From Massilia phyllostachyos (GTDB taxonomy: Bacteria; Pseudomonadota; Gammaproteobacteria; Burkholderiales; Burkholderiaceae_D), in NCBI RefSeq assembly GCF_021044825.1, contig NZ_JAJNOC010000004.1, positions 372,001 through 436,000 of the forward strand: a stretch of DNA of 64,000 nt, written 5' to 3'. The translations under genes and the position numbers were made by a program. Shown one piece after another: positions 53,822 through 63,720 of this stretch. Positions within the stretch are counted from its first letter, which is position 1; each line of letters opens with the position of its first letter. Under the pieces are notes generated by a model, which was not told the DNA's origin, searched no databases, and saw only the letters and a list, made by a program, of their open reading frames with translations.

Positions 53822-55696
53822 ATGCCAACGCCATCCACCGCCTCTGCGCCGCTCATCCTCATCAACGGCAAATTCACCACCCTCGACCGCGAGAACCCGC
53901 ATGCCAGCGCCGTCGCCATCCAGGACGGCAAGTTCCTGGCCGTCGGCAGCACCGAGCAGGTGATGCGCCATCAACGCGAGGGCAGCCAGGTCATCGACCT
54001 GAACGGCCGCACGGCGATCCCCGGCCTGAACGACTCGCACCTGCACCTGATCCGCGGTGGACTGAACTACAACCTGGAACTGCGCTGGGAAGGCGTGCCC
54101 TCGCTCGCCGATGCGCTGCGCATGCTCAAGGACCAGGCCGACCGCACCCCGAACCCGCAGTGGGTGCGCGTGGTGGGCGGCTGGAATGAATTCCAGTTCG
54201 CGGAAAAGCGCATGCCGACCCTGGAAGAGATCAACGCCGCCGCGCCCGACACCCCGGTCTTCATCCTGCACCTGTACGACCGCGCCTTGCTCAACCGCGC
54301 CGCGCTGCGCGCCGTCGGCTACACGAAAGACACGCCGAACCCGCCGGGCGGCGAGATCCAGCGCGACGGCGCCGGCAACCCGACCGGCATGCTGATCGCC
54401 CGCCCCAACGCGATGATCCTGTATGCCACCCTGGCGAAAGGCCCTAAGCTGCCCTACGACCTGCAGGTGAACTCGACCCGCCAGTTCATGCGCGAGCTGA
54501 ATCGCCTCGGCATCACCAGCGCGATCGACGCCGGCGGCGGCTTCCAGAACTATCCCGAGGATTACTCGGTCATCGAGGAACTCGACCGCAACAAGCAGCT
54601 GACGATCCGCATCGCCTACAACCTGTTCACCCAGAACAAGGGCAAGGAACTGGAAGACTTCCAGCGCTGGACCGGCATGGTCACGCCAGGGCAGGGCAGC
54701 GATTACTACCGCCACAACGGCGCCGGCGAGATGCTGGTGTTCTCGGCGGCCGACTTCGAGGACTTCCTGGAACCGCGTCCGGAGTTGGCCCAGGGGATGG
54801 AGGACGAACTGGAGCAGGTGGTGCGCCACCTGGTGGAAGCGCGCTGGCCGTTCCGCCTGCATGCGACCTACGAGGAATCGATCACCCGCATGCTGGACGT
54901 GTTCGAGAAGGTCAACCGCGACATCCCCTTCAATGGCCTGCACTGGATGTTCGACCATTGCGAGACTATCAGCGAACGCAGTATTGAACGAGTAAAAGCA
55001 TTAGGCGGCGGCATCGCGATCCAGCACCGCATGGCCTTCCAGGGCGAGTACTTCGTCGACCGCTACGGTTCGGATGCGGCGAAGGCGACGCCGCCGATCA
55101 AGCGGATGCTGGAGACCGGCGTGCCGGTCGGCGCCGGCACCGACGCGACACGCGTGGCCAGCTACAACCCATGGACCGCGCTGTATTGGCTGATCACGGG
55201 GCGCACGGTGGGCGGCCTGCCGCTGTATGGCGACAACGGCTACTTGGCGCGCGAGACCGCGCTCGAGCTGTGGACCTCGGGCAGCGCCTGGTTCTCGAAC
55301 GAACAGGGACGCAAGGGCCGGATCCAGCAAGGCATGCTGGCCGACCTGGTGGTCCTGTCCAATGACTTCTTCACGGTGGAGGAAGAGGACATCAAAGCGA
55401 TCGAATCGGTGCTGACGGTCGTGGGCGGGAAGCTGGTGTACGGCGCGGCCGAATTCACGCGCCTCGGGCCGCCGCCGATTCCAGTGCTGCCGGAGTGGTC
55501 GCCGGTCGCCAGGGTGCCGGGCCACTGGGGCCGTGCGGAGCCGCAAGCGCAGCCGGTGGCGGCGATCGCCCACCAGTGCAGCGGTCCCTGCGGCGTGCAC
55601 GCCCACTCGCACGACCGCGCGCGCAAATCGAGTGTCCCGGTATCGGATTTCGGCGGCTTCTGGGGCGCCCTCGGCTGCAGCTGCTTCGCGTTTTGA
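53822..55696 (+). CDS. YtcJ-like amidohydrolase with Cys/His-rich tail
   Basis: The protein (624 aa) is an amidohydrolase of the YtcJ/N-substituted formamide deformylase-type branch: TAIPGLNDSHLHLIRGG metal ligands, a late GAGTDATRVASYNPW and the C-terminal QGMLADLVVLSNDFF. The last 60 residues form an unusual tail with CSGPCGVHAHSHDR and GCSCF, which could bind a metal. ATG 53822 is preceded by CCAGGAG. It is not exported by any visible signal. Substrate is unknown. Confidence 0.88.
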   Translation: MPTPSTASAPLILINGKFTTLDRENPHASAVAIQDGKFLAVGSTEQVMRHQREGSQVIDLNGRTAIPGLNDSHLHLIRGGLNYNLELRWEGVPSLADALRMLKDQADRTPNPQWVRVVGGWNEFQFAEKRMPTLEEINAAAPDTPVFILHLYDRALLNRAALRAVGYTKDTPNPPGGEIQRDGAGNPTGMLIARPNAMILYATLAKGPKLPYDLQVNSTRQFMRELNRLGITSAIDAGGGFQNYPEDYSVIEELDRNKQLTIRIAYNLFTQNKGKELEDFQRWTGMVTPGQGSDYYRHNGAGEMLVFSAADFEDFLEPRPELAQGMEDELEQVVRHLVEARWPFRLHATYEESITRMLDVFEKVNRDIPFNGLHWMFDHCETISERSIERVKALGGGIAIQHRMAFQGEYFVDRYGSDAAKATPPIKRMLETGVPVGAGTDATRVASYNPWTALYWLITGRTVGGLPLYGDNGYLARETALELWTSGSAWFSNEQGRKGRIQQGMLADLVVLSNDFFTVEEEDIKAIESVLTVVGGKLVYGAAEFTRLGPPPIPVLPEWSPVARVPGHWGRAEPQAQPVAAIAHQCSGPCGVHAHSHDRARKSSVPVSDFGGFWGALGCSCFAF

Positions 55697-55706
55697 GGAC
55701 ATCGCC

Positions 55707-56387
55707 ATGAAAAGCACACAATTCCAGCGTGTCCAGGGCGTCGGCATGGGCTTCCTGGCCGGCTACGTCGACACCCTCGGCTTCATCGCCCTGTTCGGGC
55801 TGTTCACCGCCCACGTCACCGGCAACTTCGTGCTGATCGCGGTGGCGGCCGCCGACCCGGCGCAGACGCCGTCGCTATTGAAACTGCTGGCCTTCCCGGC
55901 CTTCATCCTCGGTGTGGCGGCGGCCAGGCTGCTGGTGGCGAATTGCGAACGGCGCCGCGCCTCCGCGGTGAAGCCCTCGTATGCGCTGCAGCTGGTGCTC
56001 CTGGTCGGCTTCATGGTGTGCGGCATGCTGGCCGAGCCGGTCGGGCGTAACGTGGGCGCGCTGGCGATGGCGGCCGGCCTGCTGGGCGCCGCGGCGATGG
56101 GCGCGCACAGCGCGGCCAGCAAGCTCCTGCTGACCCACCTGGCGCCGACCTCGATGATGACCGGGAACGTGACCCAGCTCGTGATCGACGCCACCGACTG
56201 GCTGCGCGGCGCCGCCGATGGCGCGACCAAGGCCCGTTGCGGCAAGTTCTTCTGGCCGGTGGTCGCCTTCGCCCTGGGCTGCGCAGCCGCGGCCTTTGCC
56301 TTCCTGGCCTTCGGCTTCGTGGTCCTGATCGTGCCGGTGGCGATCCTGTGCCTGCACCTGCTGCTGGCCGAACCCGAGGCGGCATGA
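55707..56387 (+). CDS. DUF1275 (YoaK-like) membrane protein
   Basis: The protein (226 aa) has six membrane helices and the DUF1275 N-terminus GFLAGYVDTLGFIALFGLFTAHVTGN. Function is uncertain; some members have been suggested to transport small molecules. It begins 10 nt after the amidohydrolase and overlaps the next gene by four bases. Confidence 0.9.
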   Translation: MKSTQFQRVQGVGMGFLAGYVDTLGFIALFGLFTAHVTGNFVLIAVAAADPAQTPSLLKLLAFPAFILGVAAARLLVANCERRRASAVKPSYALQLVLLVGFMVCGMLAEPVGRNVGALAMAAGLLGAAAMGAHSAASKLLLTHLAPTSMMTGNVTQLVIDATDWLRGAADGATKARCGKFFWPVVAFALGCAAAAFAFLAFGFVVLIVPVAILCLHLLLAEPEAA

Positions 56388-56938
56388 TGCGCAGCACGCC
56401 GAAGACACGGCTCGAAGCCTTCAGCGACGGCGTCATCGCCATCATCATCACCATCATGGTGCTGGAGCTGCGCCCGCCCCATGGGGTCGAGGTGGCCGAC
56501 CTGCTGGACGTGCTGCCGGTCTGGCTGCGCTACGCGCTCAGCTTCGTCTACGTCGGCATCTACTGGGTGAATCACCACGCGCTGCTCGACCGGGTGGCAA
56601 AGGTGGACGGCGCGGCGCTGTGGGCCAATCTGCACCTGCTGTTCTGGATGTCGCTGATCCCGTTCGTCACTGCCTGGGCCGGCGAGCATCCGATGGCGCC
56701 GGTGCCGGGCGCCCTGTATGGCGCGGTGCTGCTGCTATGTTCGATCTCCTTCCTGCTGCTGTCCTGGCGCCTGAAGAGCGAGGGCGCCGGCCAGGCGATG
56801 GCCTGGGGCAGCCGCAAGAACCGGCTGTCGATCGTGCTGTATGCGGTGGCCATCGGTGTCTCGCTGGTTTACCCGCCGCTCGGCGTGGCGATCCACGTCG
56901 TGCTGGCCTTGCTGTGGCTGATGCCGGAACGGTCCTGA
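56384..56938 (+). CDS. TMEM175-type (DUF1211) membrane protein
   Basis: The protein (184 aa) has the family hallmark FSDGVIAIIITIMVLEL in the first helix and about six helices in total. TMEM175-type proteins conduct potassium; bacterial ones are single-repeat subunits. It overlaps DUF1275 by four bases (ATGA). Confidence 0.9.
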   Translation: MMRSTPKTRLEAFSDGVIAIIITIMVLELRPPHGVEVADLLDVLPVWLRYALSFVYVGIYWVNHHALLDRVAKVDGAALWANLHLLFWMSLIPFVTAWAGEHPMAPVPGALYGAVLLLCSISFLLLSWRLKSEGAGQAMAWGSRKNRLSIVLYAVAIGVSLVYPPLGVAIHVVLALLWLMPERS

Positions 56939-57002
56939 AGGAGCGTGCTCGGCAATATTGACGTTCGTGTGATACTGCGGTTTTCTCAACCAGGAGACCG
57001 CG

Positions 57003-57758
57003 ATGGAACTCTTGATGGACCCGAACGTCTGGATCGCATTCGCGATGCTGAGCGCACTCGAAATCGTGCTCGGCGTCGACAACATCATCTTCATTTCCAT
57101 CCTGGTCGGCCGCTTGCCGCCCGAGATGCGCGACAAGGCGCGCCGCATGGGCCTGGGCTTCGCCATGGTCTCGCGCCTGTTGCTGCTGTTCTCGCTGAGC
57201 TGGGTGATGGGCCTGACGGCCGACCTGTTCCACGTGGTCGGCCAAGGCATCAGCGGCCGCGACCTGGTGCTGCTGTTCGGCGGCCTGTTCCTGCTCTACA
57301 AGGCCTCGCACGAGATTTTTGTGGAAGTGGAGGCCAAGGACGCGGCGGGACCGCAGGACATCACCGGCGAGCAGGCGGCCAAGGCCACGACCAAAAAGCT
57401 CTTCTGGAGCATCATCGGCCAGATCGCCGTGATCGACATCGTGTTTTCGCTCGATTCGGTCATTACCGCAGTCGGCATGGTCGACCAGATCAGCGTGATG
57501 GTGGCGGCCGTGATCTTCTCGGTGCTGGTGATGCTGATCGCCGCCAAGCCGATCGGCGACTTCGTCGACCGCCACCCCTCGGTGAAGGTGCTGGCGCTGG
57601 CCTTCCTGGTCATGGTCGGCATGGCGCTCACCGCCGAAGCCTTCGAGGCCCACGTCCCGAAAGGCTACATCTACGCGGCGATGGCGTTCTCGCTCGTGGT
57701 CGAGTCGCTCAACATCCGCGCCCGCAACAAGCGCAAGGCGCTGCTGCCGCGCGTCTGA
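57003..57758 (+). CDS. TerC family membrane protein
   Basis: The protein (251 aa) has the TerC repeats with VLGVDNIIFISILVGRLP and FSLDSVITAVG, whose acidic residues bind metal; TerC-like proteins are linked to Mn2+ export and exoenzyme metalation. The 64 nt upstream are too short for a yybP-ykoY riboswitch, and none was found. It follows TMEM175-like and is converging with MscS. Confidence 0.92.
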   Translation: MELLMDPNVWIAFAMLSALEIVLGVDNIIFISILVGRLPPEMRDKARRMGLGFAMVSRLLLLFSLSWVMGLTADLFHVVGQGISGRDLVLLFGGLFLLYKASHEIFVEVEAKDAAGPQDITGEQAAKATTKKLFWSIIGQIAVIDIVFSLDSVITAVGMVDQISVMVAAVIFSVLVMLIAAKPIGDFVDRHPSVKVLALAFLVMVGMALTAEAFEAHVPKGYIYAAMAFSLVVESLNIRARNKRKALLPRV

Positions 57759-57762
57759 GCCG

Positions 57763-59364
57763 CTAGTCGTCGCCCTTGCGCAGGCTGACGGGAGCAGGGC
57801 TTTCCTCGGGCGAGAACACGATGGTCTGGGCCGGAAAGGCCAGCTTGATGCCAACCGCTTCGAGGCGCTCGACCAGCGCCAGCAGCAGCTCTTCGCGCAC
57901 GATGACGTTGGTGTCGAAGTCGCGCACCTCGATGTAGGAGTGGACTTCGATGTTGAAGGCGCGCTCGGTGATCCGGGCCAGGTTGGCGCGGGCGCCTTCG
58001 CCGATCTTGTCGTGGCCCTGCAGCACCTCGCGGATGATGGCGATGCCTTCCTTCAGCTTGCCCGAGGGCGTCCGGTAGTCGAGCGCGATGACCGGGTTGA
58101 ACAGGAAGCGGTCGCGCGCCGCGAAGTTCTCGATCTGGCGCGCCGACAGGTCGCCGTTCGGGATCGTGACCACGGTGCGCTCGCCGGTGCGGATGCGGGT
58201 CGAGCGGATGCCGACGTCTTCCACGGTGCCCAGCACGTCGCCGACCTTGACGAAGTCGCCCACCTGCGCCGGGCGGTCGGCGATCACGGTGACGCTGCCG
58301 ACCAGGTTTTCCACGGTCTTCTGCGCGCCCAGTGCAAGTGCGATACCGCCGATGCCGAGGGCCGCGATGCCCGTGGTGACGTCGATGCCGAAGGTGTCGA
58401 GGATGCCGATCCCGGAGAACAGCAGGAGCAGCACCTTGGCCGTGCGGCGCAGCAGGGTGATCACCGAGACCACCTGGCGGCGCTGGCGCTTCTGCATGCG
58501 CGCGATCGCCAGCTCGGCGATGGCGTCGACCAGGCGCAGGCCGAACCAGACCAGGGCCACCACCGACACGATGCCGGTGTAGCGCAGCAGGGTCTGGCGC
58601 GCCACGATGGCGACCGGCAGGCGTTCGGCGAGGGTGAAGAACAGGCCGACGGCGAGCAGCAGGCTGGCCGGCGGCAGCGCCGCCTCCAGGAAGCGGAACA
58701 GGCCGTTCGATGCCGGGTCGGACACCAGGCGCCGCGCGCCCGCCACCACCAGCAGGGCGATCATCCACAGCCCGCCGAAGATCACCACACCCAGTCCCAC
58801 CAGCATGGCCCAGTCCTTGAGCGGCGCGCCGGCGACGATCAGGCCGTCGTCTTCCATGTCGGCGGCGCTGCTGCGCCGGGTGGCGATGGCCACCTGCTCG
58901 ACCGTCGCGGCGGCGACGCGCCAGACCTGGCGGCCGTCGTCATCGGCGCGCGCGAGCAGCACCGGCACCTTCTTGCCCTGCACCGTGATCTGGCCGACGA
59001 ATTCCTGGTCGACCGGCAGCTCGTCGTCGATGCGGCCGTTGGCCTCGTTCGATAGCAGGGCGTAGGGCTGCAAGGTGCCGCCGTTATCCAGCAGCGACTG
59101 GAAGCCGCGCGCCCGCGCCGCGGCGGTGACGCGCTGGCGCGGGCTGCCCACCGGCTGGTCGAAATACTGGGCGGCGCGGTCGTAGTCATGCTCGGCCAGG
59201 GCGCCGATCAGGCCCGAGATGGTCGAGCGCGGCGTCTCGCGGCCCAGAGGGTCGGGCGCGACGGCCGGCGCGGGCGGGGCTGCCAGCTTGGGTAGGGCGG
59301 AGGCGCCCGCGGGGAGGGCGAGACAGTTCAGGAGCAGGAGCAGACCGATCAGCAAACGACGCAT
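57763..59364 (-). CDS. MscS-type mechanosensitive channel with long N-terminus
   Basis: The protein (533 aa) has a signal peptide (after GASA), an extracytoplasmic domain (about 25-165), four or five membrane helices and the MscS core (GALGIGGIALALGAQKTVENLVGS-like pore helix; VEDVGIRSTRIRT beta domain). It should open under membrane tension. ATG 59364 has AAAGGAA upstream. It is 23 nt after the Kef-type gene on the same strand. Confidence 0.92.
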   Translation of the reverse strand: MRRLLIGLLLLLNCLALPAGASALPKLAAPPAPAVAPDPLGRETPRSTISGLIGALAEHDYDRAAQYFDQPVGSPRQRVTAAARARGFQSLLDNGGTLQPYALLSNEANGRIDDELPVDQEFVGQITVQGKKVPVLLARADDDGRQVWRVAAATVEQVAIATRRSSAADMEDDGLIVAGAPLKDWAMLVGLGVVIFGGLWMIALLVVAGARRLVSDPASNGLFRFLEAALPPASLLLAVGLFFTLAERLPVAIVARQTLLRYTGIVSVVALVWFGLRLVDAIAELAIARMQKRQRRQVVSVITLLRRTAKVLLLLFSGIGILDTFGIDVTTGIAALGIGGIALALGAQKTVENLVGSVTVIADRPAQVGDFVKVGDVLGTVEDVGIRSTRIRTGERTVVTIPNGDLSARQIENFAARDRFLFNPVIALDYRTPSGKLKEGIAIIREVLQGHDKIGEGARANLARITERAFNIEVHSYIEVRDFDTNVIVREELLLALVERLEAVGIKLAFPAQTIVFSPEESPAPVSLRKGDD

Positions 59365-59387
59365 GCGTAACAATTCCTTTGTGAGAT

Positions 59388-61151
59388 TCAGGCCTTGGCC
59401 TCGGGTTCCAGCAGCCGGGCGGTGACGACCGCGCGCTCGTGGTCGACGATGGCGTCGACCTGGCGTTCGTCGAGGCCCATCGCTTCCAGCACGAAGGCCG
59501 ACAGTTGCAGGCTCGCTTCCAGGGTCTCGGGCACCACCACGCTGGCGCCGGCCAGGCGCAGGGCGCGCGCGTGCTTCTCGTCGCGCGAGCGCACGAACAG
59601 CGGCACGTGCGGGAACTCGCGGCGGATGCCGCGCACCGCCTGCAGGGCCGACGCCGGATGGTCCATGGTCAGCACGATGGCCGGCGCTTCGCCCGCGTGC
59701 ACGTGGCGCAGCAGTTCCGGACGCGACGCGTTGCCGAAGTAGACCGGCTTGCCTTCGGCGTGCAGCTTCGAGACCAGCTTGGCGTCGCACTCGAAGGCGA
59801 CGAAGGGGATGTGCTGCTCGCCCAGCAGCTTGGCCAGCTGCTGGCCCACGCGGCCAAAACCCGCGATGATGATGCGGCCGCGCGCCGACGCGAGTTCCGA
59901 CTGGTCGCCGCTTGCGACCAGCTCGCGCGTGCGGGTCTCGTGGCGTTCGCCGAGGGCGTGGCCGATTTTCGCCAGTACCGGCGTGATGAAGAGCGACAGG
60001 CCGACCACCAGCATCACGCGCGCGCCCAACGCAGGTTCCAGCACTTGCGAGGCCATGGCGGCGCCGATCGCCACGAAGGCGAATTCGCCGCCCTGGCCCA
60101 GCAGCAGGCCGCCCTCGAACGCGCGCACCCAGGACTGGCCGCCGATGCGCAGCAGGAGCGTGACCACCAGCGCCTTGAGCAGCACCAGGCCGAACACCAG
60201 GGCCCCCAGGAGCAGCGGCGCTTCCAGTACGAGCCGCGTGTCGATGTTCATCCCGACCGTCATGAAGAACAGGCCCATGAGCAGGCCCTTGAAGGGCTCC
60301 ACCATCAGCTCGACCTCGTGCTTGAATTCGGTCTCGGCCAGCAGCAGGCCCGCGATCAGCGCGCCCAGCGCCATCGACAGGCCGGCCTGCGCGCACAGGG
60401 CCGCGATGCCGAAGGTCGACAGCAGGATCAGGGCCATGAACACGTCCGGCTGGCGGTGTTCGGCGAAGGAGCGGAACAGGCGGTGCACGACCTTGCCGCC
60501 GACCAGGTAGATCAGGGCGATGGCGCCGATCGCCTTGGCCATGGTGACCAGGGCCAGCATCGCCACGCTGTCGTGCGCGTTGCCCGTGCCGCCGCCCAGC
60601 GCGCCGATCAGCAGCAGGATCGGCACCACGGCGAGGTCCTGCGCCATCAGGATCGCGAACGCCGCCTGGCCCAGGGGCGTACCCGTCGCCTGCTGCTGCG
60701 CCAGCAGCTGCATCACCACGGCGGTGGAGGACAGCGACAGCACCAGGCCGAGGATCACGGCGGAGCGGGTTTCCATCCCAAGGAGCAGCAGGGCGCCGCC
60801 GATCAGCGCCGCGCTGGCGACCACCTGCGCGGTGCCGGCCCCGAACACCCAGCGCCGCATCGCCCACAGGCGCGCCGCCGATAGCTCCAGCCCGATCATG
60901 AACATCAGGAACAGCACGCCGACTTCGGCCAGCATCGAAATGCCTTCGCCACGCGGGAAGGTGAGGAAGGCAAGCCAGGGCACCCCGTCCGCCAGCAGCC
61001 CCAGGCCGAAGGGGCCGACCAGGGCGCCGACGGCCAGGAAACCGACCACCTGGTTGATGCGCAGGCGCTGGAGCAGGGGGATCAGGATGCCGGAGAGGAT
61101 CAGGAAAAGGAGGATCTCTCGCAGGAAGGGGAAGGCGTGTTGCTCTTGCAC
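59388..61151 (-). CDS. Kef-type K+/H+ antiporter
   Basis: The protein (587 aa) has 12 membrane helices of the CPA2 class (GPFGLGLL, LGLVLSLSSTAVVMQLL, AILMAQDLAVVPILLL) and a C-terminal TrkA-N domain (IIIAGFGRVGQQLAKLL). It should exchange K+ and H+, gated by NAD(H). GTG 61151 is chosen because it gives the standard N-terminus; longer frames are not convincing. It is followed by MscS, giving an ion and osmotic stress pair. Confidence 0.9.
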   Translation of the reverse strand: MQEQHAFPFLREILLFLILSGILIPLLQRLRINQVVGFLAVGALVGPFGLGLLADGVPWLAFLTFPRGEGISMLAEVGVLFLMFMIGLELSAARLWAMRRWVFGAGTAQVVASAALIGGALLLLGMETRSAVILGLVLSLSSTAVVMQLLAQQQATGTPLGQAAFAILMAQDLAVVPILLLIGALGGGTGNAHDSVAMLALVTMAKAIGAIALIYLVGGKVVHRLFRSFAEHRQPDVFMALILLSTFGIAALCAQAGLSMALGALIAGLLLAETEFKHEVELMVEPFKGLLMGLFFMTVGMNIDTRLVLEAPLLLGALVFGLVLLKALVVTLLLRIGGQSWVRAFEGGLLLGQGGEFAFVAIGAAMASQVLEPALGARVMLVVGLSLFITPVLAKIGHALGERHETRTRELVASGDQSELASARGRIIIAGFGRVGQQLAKLLGEQHIPFVAFECDAKLVSKLHAEGKPVYFGNASRPELLRHVHAGEAPAIVLTMDHPASALQAVRGIRREFPHVPLFVRSRDEKHARALRLAGASVVVPETLEASLQLSAFVLEAMGLDERQVDAIVDHERAVVTARLLEPEAKA

Positions 61152-61222
61152 GGTGGGTGAGGGCGGGTTGTTGTTTGCTCCGGATTGTAGCGTGGTGTGA
61201 GGCTGGAGGCTGCGGAGCGAAC

Positions 61223-61250
61223 TTGGGTTCCCGCCTAGGCGGGAACCCAA
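61223..61250. repeat. REP-like palindromic hairpin
   Basis: TTGGGTTCCCGCC and GGCGGGAACCCAA form a 13-bp perfect stem with a two-base loop. It lies between the GH1-RmlD stop and the Kef start. There is no T run on the minus strand, so it is more likely a palindromic repeat with possible terminator effect. Confidence 0.6.
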
Positions 61251-61265
61251 TTTGACTTTAGAAAC

Positions 61266-63584
61266 TCAGCAATTCCCCGCCTGAATCGCCTCCGGCGGCG
61301 TCTCTTCCTGCTGCCGGTGCCCGCTCGCCACCGGCTGGCGGCTCTCGGCCGTCGCCTGCAGCTCTTCGATCTCCGGATCCTCGGTATTGCGCAGCTCCAG
61401 GTAGCGGTCCAGCGCCTGCTCCAGGCGCGGCAGCAGGATGCCGCGTTCGCTGGTCAGCGCTGCGTACGCGGGACGCGCCGCCGGATAGACGATCGAACGG
61501 GCTTCGAGGCGGCCGGCGTCGATGCCGGCCTTGTCGGCCGCCTTCCGTGCCAGCTCGGCCCAGGTCAGTTCGCCGCCGTTGGCCAGGTGCCAGACACCGG
61601 CTTCGCGGTCGATGGCCAGGTCCAGGCAGGCGTGCACCAGGTCCGGCACGTAGGTTGGAGTGATCACCAGGTCGTTGGAGGCGGTGAACGATTCGCCGCG
61701 CTCCAGCGCGTTCAGGGCCAGGGTCACGAAGTTGTACCCGTCCCATGGGCCGAAGAAGGCGCTGGTGCGCACCACCAGGGCGTCCGGGTTCTCGTCCAGC
61801 ACAGCGACTTCGGCCTGGGCCTTGCTGCGGCCGTAGGCGTTCAGCGGCGAGACCGGGTCCGACTCCACGTAGGGGCGGCTCTGCAGGCCGTCGAACACCA
61901 GGTCGCTCGAGAAGGTGGTCAGGTGCACGCCGTGGCGCGCGCAGGCGGCGGCCAGGATGGCGGGGCCGGCGGTGTTCTCGCGGAAGCAGCGCTGGGCGTC
62001 GTTCTCGGCATCGTCCACGCGCACGTAGCCGCAGGTGTTGATCACGGCCCAGGGCTGGTATTGCGCCAGCGCGCGTTCGACCGAGGCGTGGTCGGCGATG
62101 TCCATGTCCTGGCGTGACAGCAGCCGGAAGTTCAGGTTGCGCTTGCGGCAGACGCGGGCAAAGGCGCGGCCCAGAGTGCCGGTGGCGCCGAGGATCAGGA
62201 TCGGCGCCGAGTTGGTGCCGACCAGGCGATGGCCGTCGGCCGAGATCGAGGTCAGGGCTGCGGGCGTGGCGACCGGCGGATGGCACAGGAAGCGGCCCGG
62301 ACGGCGCCACCAGCCCTGGCCGCGCAGCACCGGGTGCGACAGCGCGGAGCCGGAGGACAGTTCCTTCATCATCCGTGCCAGCGCGGTCGGGCGCGGGGTC
62401 GGCGAGCGCACGTCGAAGGGGCCCGGTTCGTAGTAACCCTTGTTCTGGGTGACCAGGCTGTTCCAGTCGAAGGAACCGAGCAGCGACCAGACGGTGACGG
62501 CGCGCACGTCGACGCCGTTCTGCTGCGACTGCTGGGCCGCTTCCCAGATCTCGAGCAGCCAGCGCAACTGGTCTTCGCGGTTGGCGTCGATGTGGGCTTC
62601 GGTGATCGCCAGCGGCAGGCCATAGCGGTCCCAGACTTCCGCCAGGAGTGGAGCGATGCCCGGGGTCGGCGTGGCCAGCACACGCGATGCTTCGATGTCG
62701 GCGCAGGGGATGCCGTCGGCGACGCCGCGGTGGTGTTCCGGGAAGCGTTCCGGACGGTGGTCCAGCCAGCGCTCGGACGTCACGTAGTAGTTGACACCGA
62801 TGATGTCGGGCGGGCAGGTGTTGTCACGGAACCAGAGGAATTCTTCAAGCGGGATGCCGGTTTTGGTGAGGTATTTCCAGAGCTTGTGGTGTTCGTCGAC
62901 GGTGCCGCACAGCAGGTCCCAGGCCAGCCAGCGGCGCTCGTTGTAGAACTCGGCGACCTTGCCCATCTCGGGCGTGCCGTAGGTCTTGCCGAGGTCGTCG
63001 GTCTGCACCAGCTTGGCGTTCGGGTTGACGGCGCGGATGGCGCGCATCGACAGCACCACGGCCTTGCACTGGACCAGCAGCGCTTCGATGAAGGTGCGGT
63101 CGTCGCGGCCGTGCGGGTACCAGACGCCGTACAGGCCGGCGAAGCGGGCGGTGGTGCAGGGTTCGTTGACCGGGGTGTAGTACTCGATCCAGGGATAGCG
63201 GGCAGCCACGGCGCCGGCGTATTCGGCCAGGCGTTCGGGGAAGGCCGGGTCGACCAGGCTGGTGTCGCGCGGGCCGCTGCCGTGGTGGACCAGGCCCGCG
63301 ATCGGGGTGACGTTCGCTTCGCGCAGGGCGTTCAGGCGTTCGTCGGCCCAGCTCCAGTCGGCCTTGTCGATGCCGTCGGGGGCGGTGCGTTCCCACAGCA
63401 CGGGGTAGCGGATGGCCTTGATGCCGGTGGACGCGAAGCGCCCGATGTCGCAGGCGCGGCCGTGGTGGCCGTTGCGGTCGAGCTGGCTGAAATACTCGTC
63501 GCGCACCCGGTTGACCGTGCATTCGAGGCCGCCCCAGAGTTCGAGGGGGCGGGCGTGGCTGTTCGTGCTCTTTTTTGGAATCAT
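61266..63584 (-). CDS. fusion of GH1-like glycosidase and RmlD-type sugar-nucleotide reductase
   Basis: The protein (772 aa) joins a GH1-type TIM barrel (about 10-415, YTPVNEP acid/base and ITEAHIDANRED nucleophile-like Glu) with an RmlD-type SDR (about 485-772, LILGATGTLGRAF loop, YGRSKAQAE with catalytic Tyr and Lys). The first half would act on a glycoside and the second on a dTDP-4-keto-sugar, so a combined role in cell-surface sugar metabolism is plausible. ATG 63584 has GGTGA upstream. Both domains keep the main residues. Confidence 0.85.
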   Translation of the reverse strand: MIPKKSTNSHARPLELWGGLECTVNRVRDEYFSQLDRNGHHGRACDIGRFASTGIKAIRYPVLWERTAPDGIDKADWSWADERLNALREANVTPIAGLVHHGSGPRDTSLVDPAFPERLAEYAGAVAARYPWIEYYTPVNEPCTTARFAGLYGVWYPHGRDDRTFIEALLVQCKAVVLSMRAIRAVNPNAKLVQTDDLGKTYGTPEMGKVAEFYNERRWLAWDLLCGTVDEHHKLWKYLTKTGIPLEEFLWFRDNTCPPDIIGVNYYVTSERWLDHRPERFPEHHRGVADGIPCADIEASRVLATPTPGIAPLLAEVWDRYGLPLAITEAHIDANREDQLRWLLEIWEAAQQSQQNGVDVRAVTVWSLLGSFDWNSLVTQNKGYYEPGPFDVRSPTPRPTALARMMKELSSGSALSHPVLRGQGWWRRPGRFLCHPPVATPAALTSISADGHRLVGTNSAPILILGATGTLGRAFARVCRKRNLNFRLLSRQDMDIADHASVERALAQYQPWAVINTCGYVRVDDAENDAQRCFRENTAGPAILAAACARHGVHLTTFSSDLVFDGLQSRPYVESDPVSPLNAYGRSKAQAEVAVLDENPDALVVRTSAFFGPWDGYNFVTLALNALERGESFTASNDLVITPTYVPDLVHACLDLAIDREAGVWHLANGGELTWAELARKAADKAGIDAGRLEARSIVYPAARPAYAALTSERGILLPRLEQALDRYLELRNTEDPEIEELQATAESRQPVASGHRQQEETPPEAIQAGNC

Positions 63585-63720
63585 CAATTTCACCAATATT
63601 AGTTTTCTAACAACAAATTCCCTGCAGCTCGGCATCCCAGGAAAAAATGTGTCGAAAGGGGAGCCGGCCCGCAGGCCATGGGACCCGAAGCGGTTGACAT
63701 CGGCGCGCCAACCTGCAACC

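Noticed and set aside
56939-57002. Possible Mn2+ riboswitch upstream of terC
   Set aside because: Only 64 nt separate the genes and no matching structure was seen.
59365-60867. Upstream extension of the MscS-type gene frame, running antisense-like through the Kef gene
   Set aside because: The extension is Arg/Pro/Ala-rich shadow coding of the Kef antiporter; the ATG at 59364 gives a proper signal peptide and ribosome site.
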